From Candidatus Megaera polyxenophila (GTDB taxonomy: Bacteria > Pseudomonadota > Alphaproteobacteria > Rickettsiales > Rickettsiaceae), in contig AP017964.1 in assembly GCA_037101405.1 (NCBI GenBank), positions 310,001 to 374,000 on the forward strand: a DNA stretch of 64,000 nucleotides. The letters are read 5' to 3'. The notes under the pieces are model-generated. The model was not told the DNA's origin. It made no database searches and saw only the letters and a list, made by a program, of their open reading frames with translations. The position numbers and the translations under genes were made by a program. How positions within the stretch are numbered: position 1 is the first letter of the stretch; each line of letters begins with the position of its first letter. Below are positions 47,801-57,700 of the stretch, piece by piece.

Positions 47801-50800
47801 GGAACAAAATGATATTATAGTTGGTTTTCCTACATCAGGTCGTGGACGGCAAGAAATTGAAGGAGTAGTGGGATTTTTTGTTAATACTCTTGTTTTAAGA
47901 ACAATTTTTCAAAAAAATGATACTTTTATTGACACTATTAATAAAGTTAAAGATACGACACTCAAAGCTTATCAAAATCAGGATATACCTTTTGAAAGAC
48001 TAGTTGATAGTTTAAATATTCCTAGAGACATTAATATTAATCCAGTATTTCAAGTTATGTTTTCTTTTGAGAATACAACTGAAAAAGATTTTTTATCACT
48101 TGACGGTTTAGAGTTTGAACCTTTTTATTCTACTTATCCAATCGCAAAGTTTGATCTAAGTTTTAACGTTTTAGATACTCATGATGGCCTTTATATATCA
48201 ATTGAGTATTTAGAAGACTTATTTGAAGATATTACAATTGTTTATATGGCTGAGCATTTTAATAATTTAATAACTAAAATTTTGCAAGAAACTAATCTAC
48301 CAATAGAAAAATTATTATTTTTAACGGATAGTGAGTTAGAATTAATAAACAAATGGAATAATACTGATACACCTTATTTAGAAGATAGATGTTTTAGTCA
48401 GTTATTTGAAGAACAAGTAAAAAAAACACCAAATAATATTGCGGTAATTTTTAATGGTAAGGCATTAACTTATAAAGAATTAAATAATCAAGTTAATCGA
48501 TTAACTAATAATTTAGCTAACAAAGATATTGCTCCTGAACAGATTATAGTCGTTTTACAAGAAAGAAATATAGAATATCTAATATCTATACTTGCTATAC
48601 TTAGATTAGGAACAGCATTCTTATCTATAGATCCTAAAAATCCGATTCAAAGAATAAGCATGATTATAAATCAAAGTTTATCTCCTTATATATTATATCA
48701 TGGTTCTATCAAAGATAAATTATGTTTAGATACTTTAAAATCTAGTTTACCTATCTTACCTAAATTTCTTTTATTTGAAGATTTAGTAGTAAAAGAATGT
48801 GATGTTAAACCACAGTTTACATTTACTTTAAATAGCCTTACTTATGTGATCTATACATCTGGATCTACAGGAACACCTAAAGGAGTGATGATTGATCACA
48901 AAGGTTTTATTAACCATATATATGCAATGATAAAAAACTTGGATATAACAGAAAAAGATGTCATGATTCAAAATGCTTCTCAAAATTTTGATATTTCTGT
49001 TTGGCAATTACTTACAGTGCTTTTAGTAGGAGGACAAGTGGTTATCGTCAGTGATGAAGATGCTATAGATCCAGTAAGATTAATTCAAAAAAGTAAAGAT
49101 GCTACTATTTTACAAGTTGTTCCATCAATGCTAAGAATGATGGTAGATCATTTAATGGTACTACCTAATTATTTCTTAAAATTACGATTTATTCTTGCTA
49201 CTGGAGAGATAATCTCAAAAGAACTTTCAGAAAAGTGGTTTAACTATAATTCTAATATTCCTTTAATTAATGCTTATGGTCCTGCGGAATGTTCAGATGA
49301 TGTTACCCTGTACAAAATAGACTTGGCTGCTATAGATAGGTTGCATAATGTTCCTATAGGAAAACCAATAATGAATACAAAAATTTATATTCTTGATAAG
49401 ATCATGAATTATTTACCTATAGGAATTTATGGAGAAATTTATGTTAGTGGTTACGGGGTAGGAATAGGATATTTAAATGAACCAGAAAAAACTTCAGAAG
49501 TTTTTATTGCTAATCCTTTTGTAATTGATGATACCAATAATCGATACTTGCGGCTTTATAAAACAGGGGATATAGGACGTTATTTACATAATGGCAATAT
49601 AGAATATTTAGGAAGAATCGATGATCAAATCAAAATAAGAGGTTTTAGAATAGAGCTTGGTGAGATAGAAAATGCTTTAAATAAACACCTTGCTGTTGAA
49701 CAAAGTATCGTACTGTTAAAAGGAGATGTATTAGTAGCATATATTGCACTAAAAGAAAATTCACAAGATGTAGTAGAATCTTTCACTGATAATTCAGGTA
49801 AAAAGTTTAATATTTTTATTATAGAACCAAACTTCAGTGAAAAATTAAAGTCCTATTTAAATACATCTTTGCCACACTATATGGTGCCTACATTTTTTAT
49901 CTATTTAGATAGAATTCCATTAACAAAAAATGGAAAAGTAGATAAAAAATCTTTGCCAGCCATTAATTTGAGTTTAGTTACAGAAACTTATGTTGCACCA
50001 AGAAATAATGTAGAGATTGAATTATGTAAGATTTGGATGGAAGTACTAAAACTTGATAAAGTAGGTATTTATGATTCCTTTTTTAAGTTAGGAGGGCATT
50101 CTTTGTTGGCTATACAGATAATTTTTCGAATTAAGTATAAATACAATATTGATATTGCCTTGAAATCTATTTTTGAACATCCAAAACTAATTGATTTAGC
50201 TAATTTAGTAATAACAAACCAAACTAATATAATAGAGCAATCTATTCAACCTCAAAAAAAAGATGGTGTTATACCTTTATCTTTTGCACAACAGCGCCTT
50301 TGGTTTCTTGATCAGATGTTACCTGGTAGTGCAATTTATAATATCCCAATCGCTTTAAGTTTATCAGGGTTTTTAGATATTAATGCTTTTGAGCAATCTT
50401 TAAACCTTTTGTTGGAGAGACATGAATCTTTAAGAACAGTTTTTCCTAACATTGATGGAAAACCATATCAAGTAATTCTTCCTAATTTGTACTTTAATAC
50501 TACTGATAATATTATAAACCTAACTAATCTAAAACAAACAGAACAACAAGCTAAGATAGCTAATTTAGTAGAAAGTGAAGCAAGTTATATTTTTAATTTA
50601 GCAGAAGGACCACTAATTAGAATAAAACTTATAATTCTTACCCCTAAGGAATATGTATTTTTATTAACCATGCATCATATTATTGGGGATGGTTGGTCAA
50701 CAACTATTATCTTTAAAGAACTATCTATTTTATATAATTCCTGTTTATCAAAAAATCAGATAGTGTTGCCTAAATTACCTATTCAGTATGCTGATTTTAG

Positions 50801-53800
50801 TATTTGGCAAAGATCTTATATTAAAGAAAGTGTATTAAAAAAACAGTTAAATTATTGGAAACAACAATTGTCTGATATGCCAGAATTTTTAGAATTAGCA
50901 ACAGATAAAATAAGACCGAGAGAGTTAACATATAAAGGATGTAATTATCATTATCACCTTTCTAATGAAATTAAAGATAAGCTTAAAATTTTAGCTGGAC
51001 AACAGGAAGTATCGTTATTTATGATCATACTTACTGCTTTCAAAATATTGTTATACAAATATACAGAACAAAAAGATATTGTAGTAGGAACTCCTTCTAT
51101 TGGTCGTCAATATCCAGAGATTGAAGGGGTAGTAGGATTTTTTATTAATACTCTGGCTTTGAGAACAACCTTTGATAATGATCAAAATTTTATAGACATT
51201 TTAAATAAAGTTAAGAAAAAAACCTTACAGGCATATCAAAATCAAGATGTTGCTTTTGAGCAAATAGTTGATTCTTTAAATGTTGATAGAGTAACTAATC
51301 GTAACCCTATTTTCCAAATATGGTTTACTTTTGAAGGAATAGAGGAAGGAAAGACTCTATTTTTGAACCAAGTCAAAGCTGACACCATCTATTCTCCTTA
51401 CGCAGTAGCCAAATTCGATTTATCATTTGGAGCTTACGAAAGCCCAAACGGTATAGGAATAGCAATTAATTATTCCACTGACCTTTTTTATCATAGTACT
51501 ATAAAAAATCTAGCAGAACATTTTAAAAAACTGATTTATGATATTCTAAAAAACCCTTATCAAGATATAAATCTATACTCTTTGTTAATACCAGAAAAAG
51601 CAAAAAAAATATTATTTAAATGGAATTCAACTGAAGTAGAATACTCTATAAGATGTATACATGAATTAATTGAGGAACAAGTAGAGAAAACACCAGATAA
51701 TATAGCTGTAGTATATGGAGATACTACAGCTACTTACCAAGAATTAAATGAAAAAGCGAATAGATTGGCTAGTTACTTAAGAAGCCTAGGAGTAGTAACT
51801 GAGACTCCTGTGGCTATAGTCATGAATAGATCATTAGAAATGATAGTTGCAATTATTGCAATTCTAAAAGCCGGAGCTACTTATATACCTATCGATCCAG
51901 ATTTTCCTAAAGAAAGGTTAAAATATATTGTTGAAGACACTAAGGTATTAATATTACTAACTCAAGCTACGTTAAAAGAAAGTATTGTTGGTTTATGTAA
52001 AATCGTTATTGAAGTAAATGCAAAGGATTTTCATAAATATTCTGAGCTTAATCACACTAACAGTGTCTCAATTAAGAATCTAGCTTATATAATTTATACT
52101 TCTGGATCGACAGGTATTCCTAAAGGAGTAATGATAACACACGAAAGTCTGAATAATTATATTCAATATAGCAAAAGCAAGTATGATATAGCTAATGGCA
52201 AGGTGATACTACATTCGTCAATTGCATTTGATATGAGTATTACTAGTATTTTTCTACCGTTAGTGCAAGGAGATACAATTGAGATTATTGCTGAAGGAAA
52301 TGAGCTTGAGGATTTACAAAATAAGTTACAGAGTGAAGATACTCTAAATATGGTTAAGTTAACACCTACTCATTTAAAAGCTTTAAGAGAAAATGTAAAT
52401 GGTAAGATACTAAGCAATAAAGCAAAATTGATTATAGGAGGTGAGAGTTTATCATGGGAAGATATTAAACCATGGCTCAATGATCATAGAAAAATATTTA
52501 ATGAATATGGCCCTACTGAAACTACTGTAGGATGCTGTGTTTATGAAATTAACCATTTAGATAGTAGAGCATCTGTGTCAATAGGTAAACCTATTGACAA
52601 TATGAAAATATATATTTTAGATAAGAAGTTAAATCCAGTGCCGATAGGAGTAAGAGGAGAAATATATATAAGTGGTATAGGATTAGCAAGAGGTTATTTA
52701 AATAGAGCAGATTTAACAGCTGAAAGATTTTTTGCTAACCCTTTTACTGTCGAAGGTGAAAGATTATACAAAACAGGAGATTTAGGAAGATATTTAATTA
52801 ACGGTAATATTGAATATTTAGGTAGAAATGATGAGCAGGTAAAAATTAGGGGATATAGAATAGAGTTAGGAGAGATAGAAGCGGTATTAAATAAACATGG
52901 AGATATTAGTGCTGCTGTAGTGATAGAGAAAGAACAAGAAACAACAAAATCGTTAGTAGCTTACGTAGTAGCTGGAAATTTTATTCCTTCTGATGTAGAA
53001 ATAAAAAATTATCTTATTGATAAGTTACCTGAATACATGATACCTAAGCATTTTGTATATTTAAATAGAATACCGTTAACAAGTAATGGAAAGCTAGACC
53101 GTAGAGCGTTACCTGAACCAGAAGTACAAAGTCAGGACAGCTATATAGCTCCAAGAACTGAGTTAGAAAAACAATTATGTGATATTTGGGCTCAAGTGCT
53201 TAAACTAGAAAAAATTAGTATCACTGATAACTTCTTCAGAATTGGTGGTGATTCAATTATTAGTATTCAAGTAATGTCAAAAGCTCGCCAAAAAGGTATC
53301 TATTTCTCTGTAAAAGATATTTTTAGTTATCCTAGTGTGATCGAACTTACAGTTAATGTCAAAACAGAAGAAAAAAAACCTAAAATTGATCAAACGCTTA
53401 TTAAAGGTAAGATTATGTTGACTCCTATCCAACATTGGTTCTTCGCCAAAAACTTGCCGAATAACAATTATTTTAATCAATCAATATTACTACAACCAAA
53501 GAAAAAGTTGCAACTTTACATTATTAAACAATCATTTATGTTATTAAGGCATCACCATGATATTTTAAGGTGTTGTTATAATAACCATCATAATCAATGG
53601 CAACAAATATGTCTTCAGGAAGAAATCGATACTGTTGAATATATTGATCTATCGGTACAAGAAGATGAAACTGATATTACTACAAAAATAGAAAACTATA
53701 GTAATAAAATTCAAGCAAGCTTAGATATTAACAAGGGAATAATAATGAAGGTTTTGTTATTTGATTTAGTTAAATCACAACGTTTGTTAATAGTAGTACA

Positions 53801-54797
53801 TCACTTGGTAATAGATAGTGTTTCATGGAGAATCTTACTCGAGGATCTAGAGAGTTTTTATAGTCAATTAGAGAAAAGGTCAGAAGTACAATTTCCTAAT
53901 AAAACTTATTCCTATAAACAATGGTCTCAAATTTTAGCAGACTATGCTTATTCAGCCACTTTAAAAAAAGAAATACCTTATTGGCAAGAGTTAGAAAAAA
54001 ACATTCAACCTATTGAAACAGATTTTAATTTAGGAGCTTATTTAGAGATAAATAGCCACAATGTTGAAATATCTTTAAATAAAGATAAAACTCTCGCTTT
54101 ATTGCAAAAAGTACATAAGGCTTATAGAACAGAGATTAGTGATATTTTATTAACAGCTTTGGTATTAGGATTTGGAGATTTGACAGGAAATTATACTCTA
54201 AATATTGCCTTTGAAGGACATGGTAGAGAAGAGATAATAGAAGGGATTGATTTATCAAGAACTATAGGATGGTTTACTACTATTTTTCCCGTCGTACTAG
54301 TAGTAGATAATCCTAACGATTTAGAAAGAGCAATTAAAATAATAAAAGAAAATATAAGAACTATACCGAATAAAGGAATAGGATATGGTATTATCAAACA
54401 CTTGAGACCTAAAGTGTTAACTAAAAATAAATCTCCTCAAATTATTTTTAATTATCTTGGCAGGTGGGATAATGTGACATCTCTAAATAATTTATTTAGC
54501 TTTGCCCCAGAGTCAAGTGGTCGAAATGTTGCACAAGAAAACATACTGGATTACGTGATTTCAATTAATGCTGAAGTAAAAAATGACATAATGCATTTTT
54601 TTTGGACTGCTAGTAGCAATCATTATTATCCAGAGACAATTAATAAAATTGTACATTATTTTATTCAAAGGCTAAATCAATTAATAGAGCATTGTTGTCA
54701 AGATGATGTTTATGGTTATACTCCATCTGATTTTGATTTAGTTACTTTAAAACAAGATCAGTTGGAGAAAATTTTATTAGAAATAAAGAAGAAATAA
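43794..54797 (+). CDS. NRPS 3: C-A-T-C-A-T-C-A-T-E (modules 5 to 7)
   Basis: 3667 residues, the largest protein here. C5 (YPLSPIQSGFLFQ ~11, HHILLDGW ~144, D-type after E4), A5 (Asn-like code) and T5 (GGHSL ~1010) come first. Then C6 (VPLSFAQQRLWF, HHIISDGW ~1206, L-type), A6 (NAYGPAECSDD ~1828; code D-I-W-Q-L-T-A-D-D, not assigned) and T6 (GGHSL ~2100). Then C7 (HHIIGDGW ~2294, L-type), A7 (Asn-like code), T7 (GGDSI ~3151) and E7 (HHLVIDSVSWR ~3336). A D-residue is predicted at position 7. A7 and T7-E7 are near copies of the matching parts of module 4; A5 has the same C-terminal half but a different segment before YTSGSTG. The gene follows NRPS 2 by 2 bases. Confidence 0.95.
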   Translation: MINKFNIQDLYPLSPIQSGFLFQHLYAPQSDAYFVQSIFLIDGVIETSNFKIAWQKIIDTYSILRTAFLWQDGDQALQYTLDHAEVPFVLEDWQDFSDIEQEERLKDFIEQDRKKGFDLNNVPLIRIHLIQKNSNSYYLVWSNHHILLDGWSSSTIFHNFLKLYRALNINQEFLIKEDKPYRDYIAWLQKQDLTRAEQFWKQYLSSLEEPTYLSFQHLIKEKQNQDYSIYSEVLSLDETKRIKNFAQKHGLTLNTILQGAVAIVVQHYLQQKEIVLGLTVSGRNINLTGIEDMVGLFINTLPLRVQFEENNIISFLKKLQNDTQKINDYTYTQLADIQKWSGIGGDLFNLTFAFENYPFDENDISLDFQIKRIKSIEKTEYPLTIMAGTSKQTNIVFKYQTIHFDEKIIVRFAAHIKMILTQFISKQFSISSLLILEEEEKKLLFKLNHTEVEYPIRCIHKLIEEQVEKTPDNIAVVYGDTTATYQELNEKANRLASYLRSLGVVTETPVAIVMNRSLEMIVAIIAILKAGATYIPIDRNLPEIKRQLIIDDIGSPIVLTDIHNIDMLSASFSLLICIEKETNIIERFSSNNFNTDIVLQNLAYIIYTSGSTGIPKGVMITHESLNNYIQYSKSKYDIANGKVILHSSIAFDMSITSIFLPLVQGDTIEIIAEGNELEDLQNKLQSEDTLNMVKLTPTHLKALRENVNGKILSNKAKLIIGGESLSWEDIKPWLNDHRKIFNEYGPTETTVGCCVYEINHLDSRASVSIGKPIDNMKIYILDKKLNPVPIGVRGEIYISGIGLARGYLNRADLTAERFFANPFTVEGERLYKTGDLGRYLINGNIEYLGRNDEQVKIRGYRIELGEIEAVLNKHRDISAAVVIEKEQETTKSLVAYVVLKELSEDKRALIDSSGKEFNICAVAEEVTESLGNTLARVLPEYMIPKYFVYLNRIPLTSNGKLDRRALPEPEVQSQDSYIAPRTELEKQLCDIWAQVLKLEKISITDNFFKLGGHSLSAMQIVSRISYIYNIDIPLRIIFENPILMDLANSILLSQNRFLSLSVIIPQVKSDYVPLSFAQQRLWFLDQILPDIALYNIPIALKFTGFLDVLALEKALNVLIRRHESLRTIFSIKDGEAYQVILPNLVLDIKNNIIDLSMIEKDKQEAMVDHLAEIEANYVFDLTSGPLIRSKLLILSPDIHIFLMTLHHIISDGWSTAIMFKELSILYNSYLLKKEILLPKLFVQYADFSIWQRSYVTGEVLERQLDYWKQQLADIPIKLNLPTDKVRPKELNYRGKNYRYNISNDTRDKLRNLSNLHQVSLFMVLLSIFKILLHKYTEQNDIIVGFPTSGRGRQEIEGVVGFFVNTLVLRTIFQKNDTFIDTINKVKDTTLKAYQNQDIPFERLVDSLNIPRDININPVFQVMFSFENTTEKDFLSLDGLEFEPFYSTYPIAKFDLSFNVLDTHDGLYISIEYLEDLFEDITIVYMAEHFNNLITKILQETNLPIEKLLFLTDSELELINKWNNTDTPYLEDRCFSQLFEEQVKKTPNNIAVIFNGKALTYKELNNQVNRLTNNLANKDIAPEQIIVVLQERNIEYLISILAILRLGTAFLSIDPKNPIQRISMIINQSLSPYILYHGSIKDKLCLDTLKSSLPILPKFLLFEDLVVKECDVKPQFTFTLNSLTYVIYTSGSTGTPKGVMIDHKGFINHIYAMIKNLDITEKDVMIQNASQNFDISVWQLLTVLLVGGQVVIVSDEDAIDPVRLIQKSKDATILQVVPSMLRMMVDHLMVLPNYFLKLRFILATGEIISKELSEKWFNYNSNIPLINAYGPAECSDDVTLYKIDLAAIDRLHNVPIGKPIMNTKIYILDKIMNYLPIGIYGEIYVSGYGVGIGYLNEPEKTSEVFIANPFVIDDTNNRYLRLYKTGDIGRYLHNGNIEYLGRIDDQIKIRGFRIELGEIENALNKHLAVEQSIVLLKGDVLVAYIALKENSQDVVESFTDNSGKKFNIFIIEPNFSEKLKSYLNTSLPHYMVPTFFIYLDRIPLTKNGKVDKKSLPAINLSLVTETYVAPRNNVEIELCKIWMEVLKLDKVGIYDSFFKLGGHSLLAIQIIFRIKYKYNIDIALKSIFEHPKLIDLANLVITNQTNIIEQSIQPQKKDGVIPLSFAQQRLWFLDQMLPGSAIYNIPIALSLSGFLDINAFEQSLNLLLERHESLRTVFPNIDGKPYQVILPNLYFNTTDNIINLTNLKQTEQQAKIANLVESEASYIFNLAEGPLIRIKLIILTPKEYVFLLTMHHIIGDGWSTTIIFKELSILYNSCLSKNQIVLPKLPIQYADFSIWQRSYIKESVLKKQLNYWKQQLSDMPEFLELATDKIRPRELTYKGCNYHYHLSNEIKDKLKILAGQQEVSLFMIILTAFKILLYKYTEQKDIVVGTPSIGRQYPEIEGVVGFFINTLALRTTFDNDQNFIDILNKVKKKTLQAYQNQDVAFEQIVDSLNVDRVTNRNPIFQIWFTFEGIEEGKTLFLNQVKADTIYSPYAVAKFDLSFGAYESPNGIGIAINYSTDLFYHSTIKNLAEHFKKLIYDILKNPYQDINLYSLLIPEKAKKILFKWNSTEVEYSIRCIHELIEEQVEKTPDNIAVVYGDTTATYQELNEKANRLASYLRSLGVVTETPVAIVMNRSLEMIVAIIAILKAGATYIPIDPDFPKERLKYIVEDTKVLILLTQATLKESIVGLCKIVIEVNAKDFHKYSELNHTNSVSIKNLAYIIYTSGSTGIPKGVMITHESLNNYIQYSKSKYDIANGKVILHSSIAFDMSITSIFLPLVQGDTIEIIAEGNELEDLQNKLQSEDTLNMVKLTPTHLKALRENVNGKILSNKAKLIIGGESLSWEDIKPWLNDHRKIFNEYGPTETTVGCCVYEINHLDSRASVSIGKPIDNMKIYILDKKLNPVPIGVRGEIYISGIGLARGYLNRADLTAERFFANPFTVEGERLYKTGDLGRYLINGNIEYLGRNDEQVKIRGYRIELGEIEAVLNKHGDISAAVVIEKEQETTKSLVAYVVAGNFIPSDVEIKNYLIDKLPEYMIPKHFVYLNRIPLTSNGKLDRRALPEPEVQSQDSYIAPRTELEKQLCDIWAQVLKLEKISITDNFFRIGGDSIISIQVMSKARQKGIYFSVKDIFSYPSVIELTVNVKTEEKKPKIDQTLIKGKIMLTPIQHWFFAKNLPNNNYFNQSILLQPKKKLQLYIIKQSFMLLRHHHDILRCCYNNHHNQWQQICLQEEIDTVEYIDLSVQEDETDITTKIENYSNKIQASLDINKGIIMKVLLFDLVKSQRLLIVVHHLVIDSVSWRILLEDLESFYSQLEKRSEVQFPNKTYSYKQWSQILADYAYSATLKKEIPYWQELEKNIQPIETDFNLGAYLEINSHNVEISLNKDKTLALLQKVHKAYRTEISDILLTALVLGFGDLTGNYTLNIAFEGHGREEIIEGIDLSRTIGWFTTIFPVVLVVDNPNDLERAIKIIKENIRTIPNKGIGYGIIKHLRPKVLTKNKSPQIIFNYLGRWDNVTSLNNLFSFAPESSGRNVAQENILDYVISINAEVKNDIMHFFWTASSNHYYPETINKIVHYFIQRLNQLIEHCCQDDVYGYTPSDFDLVTLKQDQLEKILLEIKKK
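45592..46816 (+). repeat. 1225-bp direct repeat, A5 / A4 (partner 41000-42224)
   Basis: The C-terminal part of A5 matches A4 at offset 4592. A further matching patch lies before it (45141-45408 with 40555-40822). About 180 bases between the two patches differ. Confidence 0.85.
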
Positions 54798-54799
54798 TA

Positions 54800-57700
54800 A
54801 TGATTAATAAATTTAATATTCAGGATCTTTATCCACTTTCACCGATACAATCTGGTTTTTTATTTCAGCATTTATATGCACCGCAATCAGATGCTTATTT
54901 TGTTCAAAGTATATTTTTAATTGATGGAGTAATAGAAACATCTAATTTTAAAATAGCATGGCAAAAAATAATTGATACTTATTCTATTCTAAGAACTGGA
55001 TTTGTTTGGCAAAATTTAGAAATGCCTTTTCAATATGTTTTGAAAACAATTAAATCAGAATTTAATTTACTAGATTGGCAAGATTTTAGTGATATTGAGC
55101 AAGAAGAAAGATTAAAAGATTTTATTGAGCAAGACCGTAAGAAAGGTTTTGATTTAAATAATGTTCCACTTATTAGAATTCATCTTATTCAAAAAAACAG
55201 TAATAGTTATTATTTAGTATGGAGTAATCATCATATTTTACTCGATGGGTGGTCATCTTCTACTATTTTTCATAATTTTCTTAAGTTATATAGAGCATTA
55301 AACATTAATCAAGAATTTCTAATAAAAGAAGATAAGCCTTATAGAGATTATATAGCTTGGCTACAAAAGCAGGATTTAACTAGAGCAGAACAGTTTTGGA
55401 AACAGTATTTATCTTCTTTAGAAGAACCTACTTATCTTAGTTTTCAACATCTAATTAAAGAAAAACAAAATCAAGATTATAGTATATATTCAGAAGTTTT
55501 ATCATTAGATGAAACAAAAAGAATTAAAAATTTTGCTCAAAAGCATGGTTTAACTTTAAACACTATTTTACAAGGAGCAGTAGCAATTGTAGTACAACAT
55601 TATTTACAACAAAAGGAAATTGTCCTAGGTCTTACAGTTTCTGGAAGAAATATAAACCTCACAGGTATTGAAGATATGGTAGGTTTATTTATCAACACGT
55701 TACCTTTAAGAGTACAATTTGAAGAGAATAATATCATTTCTTTTCTAAAAAAGCTTCAAAATGACACACAAAAAATTAATGATTATACTTATACACAACT
55801 AGCAGATATCCAAAAGTGGATAAAATTTAATCAAAGCTTATTTAATGTTATTTTTATTTTTGAAAATTATCTTATTAATAGTGAAAAAATAACTAACTTA
55901 AATATAAAAGATATTCAAAGCATAGAAAGAACTGAATATCCGTTAACAATAGTGATGAGTAAAGAAAAAGAGTTGCATATTGTATTAACCTATCAAACAT
56001 CTCACTTTAATCAGGAAATTATTATAAGGTTATCAGATCATATTAAACTGGTTTTATTTCAAATAGTTACAGAACAAAATATTATATTACTTACACAAGA
56101 AGAAGAAAGAAAAATTTTATCATTTAATACTAAAGTGTTATATCCTCAATGTTTTATTTATCAATTATTTGAGAGAGTAGTCAAAAATTCTCTAAAAGAA
56201 ACAGCAGTAAGATGTGGAGATAAAGAATTAACATACGATCAATTAAATAAAATAAGTAACAAGATAGGATGGTACTTAGTAAACAAAGGTGTAAAATCGG
56301 AAGAGAGTGTTGCTATTATTATGGAGAGGTCGGTAGAAATGATAGCTGCAATAATTGGAGTATTAAAAGCAGGAGGATGTTATGTACCGATTGAACCAAA
56401 CTGTCCTGGAGATAGACTAAAATTTATTCTTGAAGATGCTCAAGTAGGGATAGTATTAACTCAAAATAGCCTGATTGATAAATTTATCAGTTATAATGGA
56501 GAAATAATTACTAGTGATAGCTATTTGTTTTATGAAGAGAAAGATCATAATTTATCAACAATTATGTATGCTGATAATCTAGCATACATAATATATACAT
56601 CAGGATCTACAGGAACTCCAAAAGGAGTAATGGGCACACATGAGAATTTAGTTCAGTCATTAATATCAAGAACTAATTATTATAAAGAAGATAAGATAAG
56701 AAGTTTACTTGTAGTACCAGTATCATTTGACAGTTCTATTACAGCAATATTTTGGCCTTTAATCACGGGCGGAAGTGTTACTATTGTTCCGCAAATTGAA
56801 TATCTAGATCTTGAGCAGTTGTTATATATTATTAAAAATAATAGTATATCACATTTTCCTTGTCCACCTGCATTATACTTATCTTTACTAGAAACAGGCA
56901 GTAGTAAACTTAAAAACTTACAGGTTGTAGTTGTAGCAGGTGAAAGATGTCCTGAGAGAATATTAGAGCTTCATTTTGAACTATTGAGTAATACATTATT
57001 ATCGAATGAATATGGTCCTACTGAAGTATCAGTATGGAGTAGTGCTAGTAGTATTTATGATAATGAAAGAAAATATAAGGTTGACAAAATCACAATAGGA
57101 AAGCAAAGAACAAATGTAGAATTATTTATCTTGGATGAAAAGATAAGAATATTACCGATAGGGGTAAAAGGAGAGATATATATAGGTGGGAAAGGACTTG
57201 CGAGAGGGTATATTAATAGAGCGGACTTGACAGCTGAGAGATTTATAGCCAATCCATTCGGTAATGGTGAGCGTTTATATAAAACAGGAGATATAGGAAG
57301 GTATTTATACGATGGTAATATTGAGTATTTAGGAAGAAGTGATGAACAAGTAAAAATTAGAGGTTATAGAATTGAATTAGGCGAAATTGAAGAAGTACTA
57401 AATAAACACGTTTATATTAATACAGCTATAGTAATAACAAGCAAAACAAATTATGAGGAGTTAAATTTAGTAGCTTATGTAGTATTAAAAGAAATTGCAG
57501 GAAAATATTCTCAAGTTTTACTAGATAGTTTAGGAAAAGAATTTCACGTTTTGGTTATAAAAGAAAAAATAACTAAAAAATTAAAAAGTACTTTAGCTTT
57601 AATGTTACCAGAGTATATGATACCTAGATATTTTATATATTTAGATAGAATACCATTAACAAATAACGGAAAGATAGATAAAAAAGCTTTACCCGAAGCT

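Noticed and set aside
29427-57391. NRPS repeats as mobile elements
   Set aside because: The blocks are coding modules with ends at domain borders, without terminal inverted repeats or target duplications; duplication by recombination explains them.
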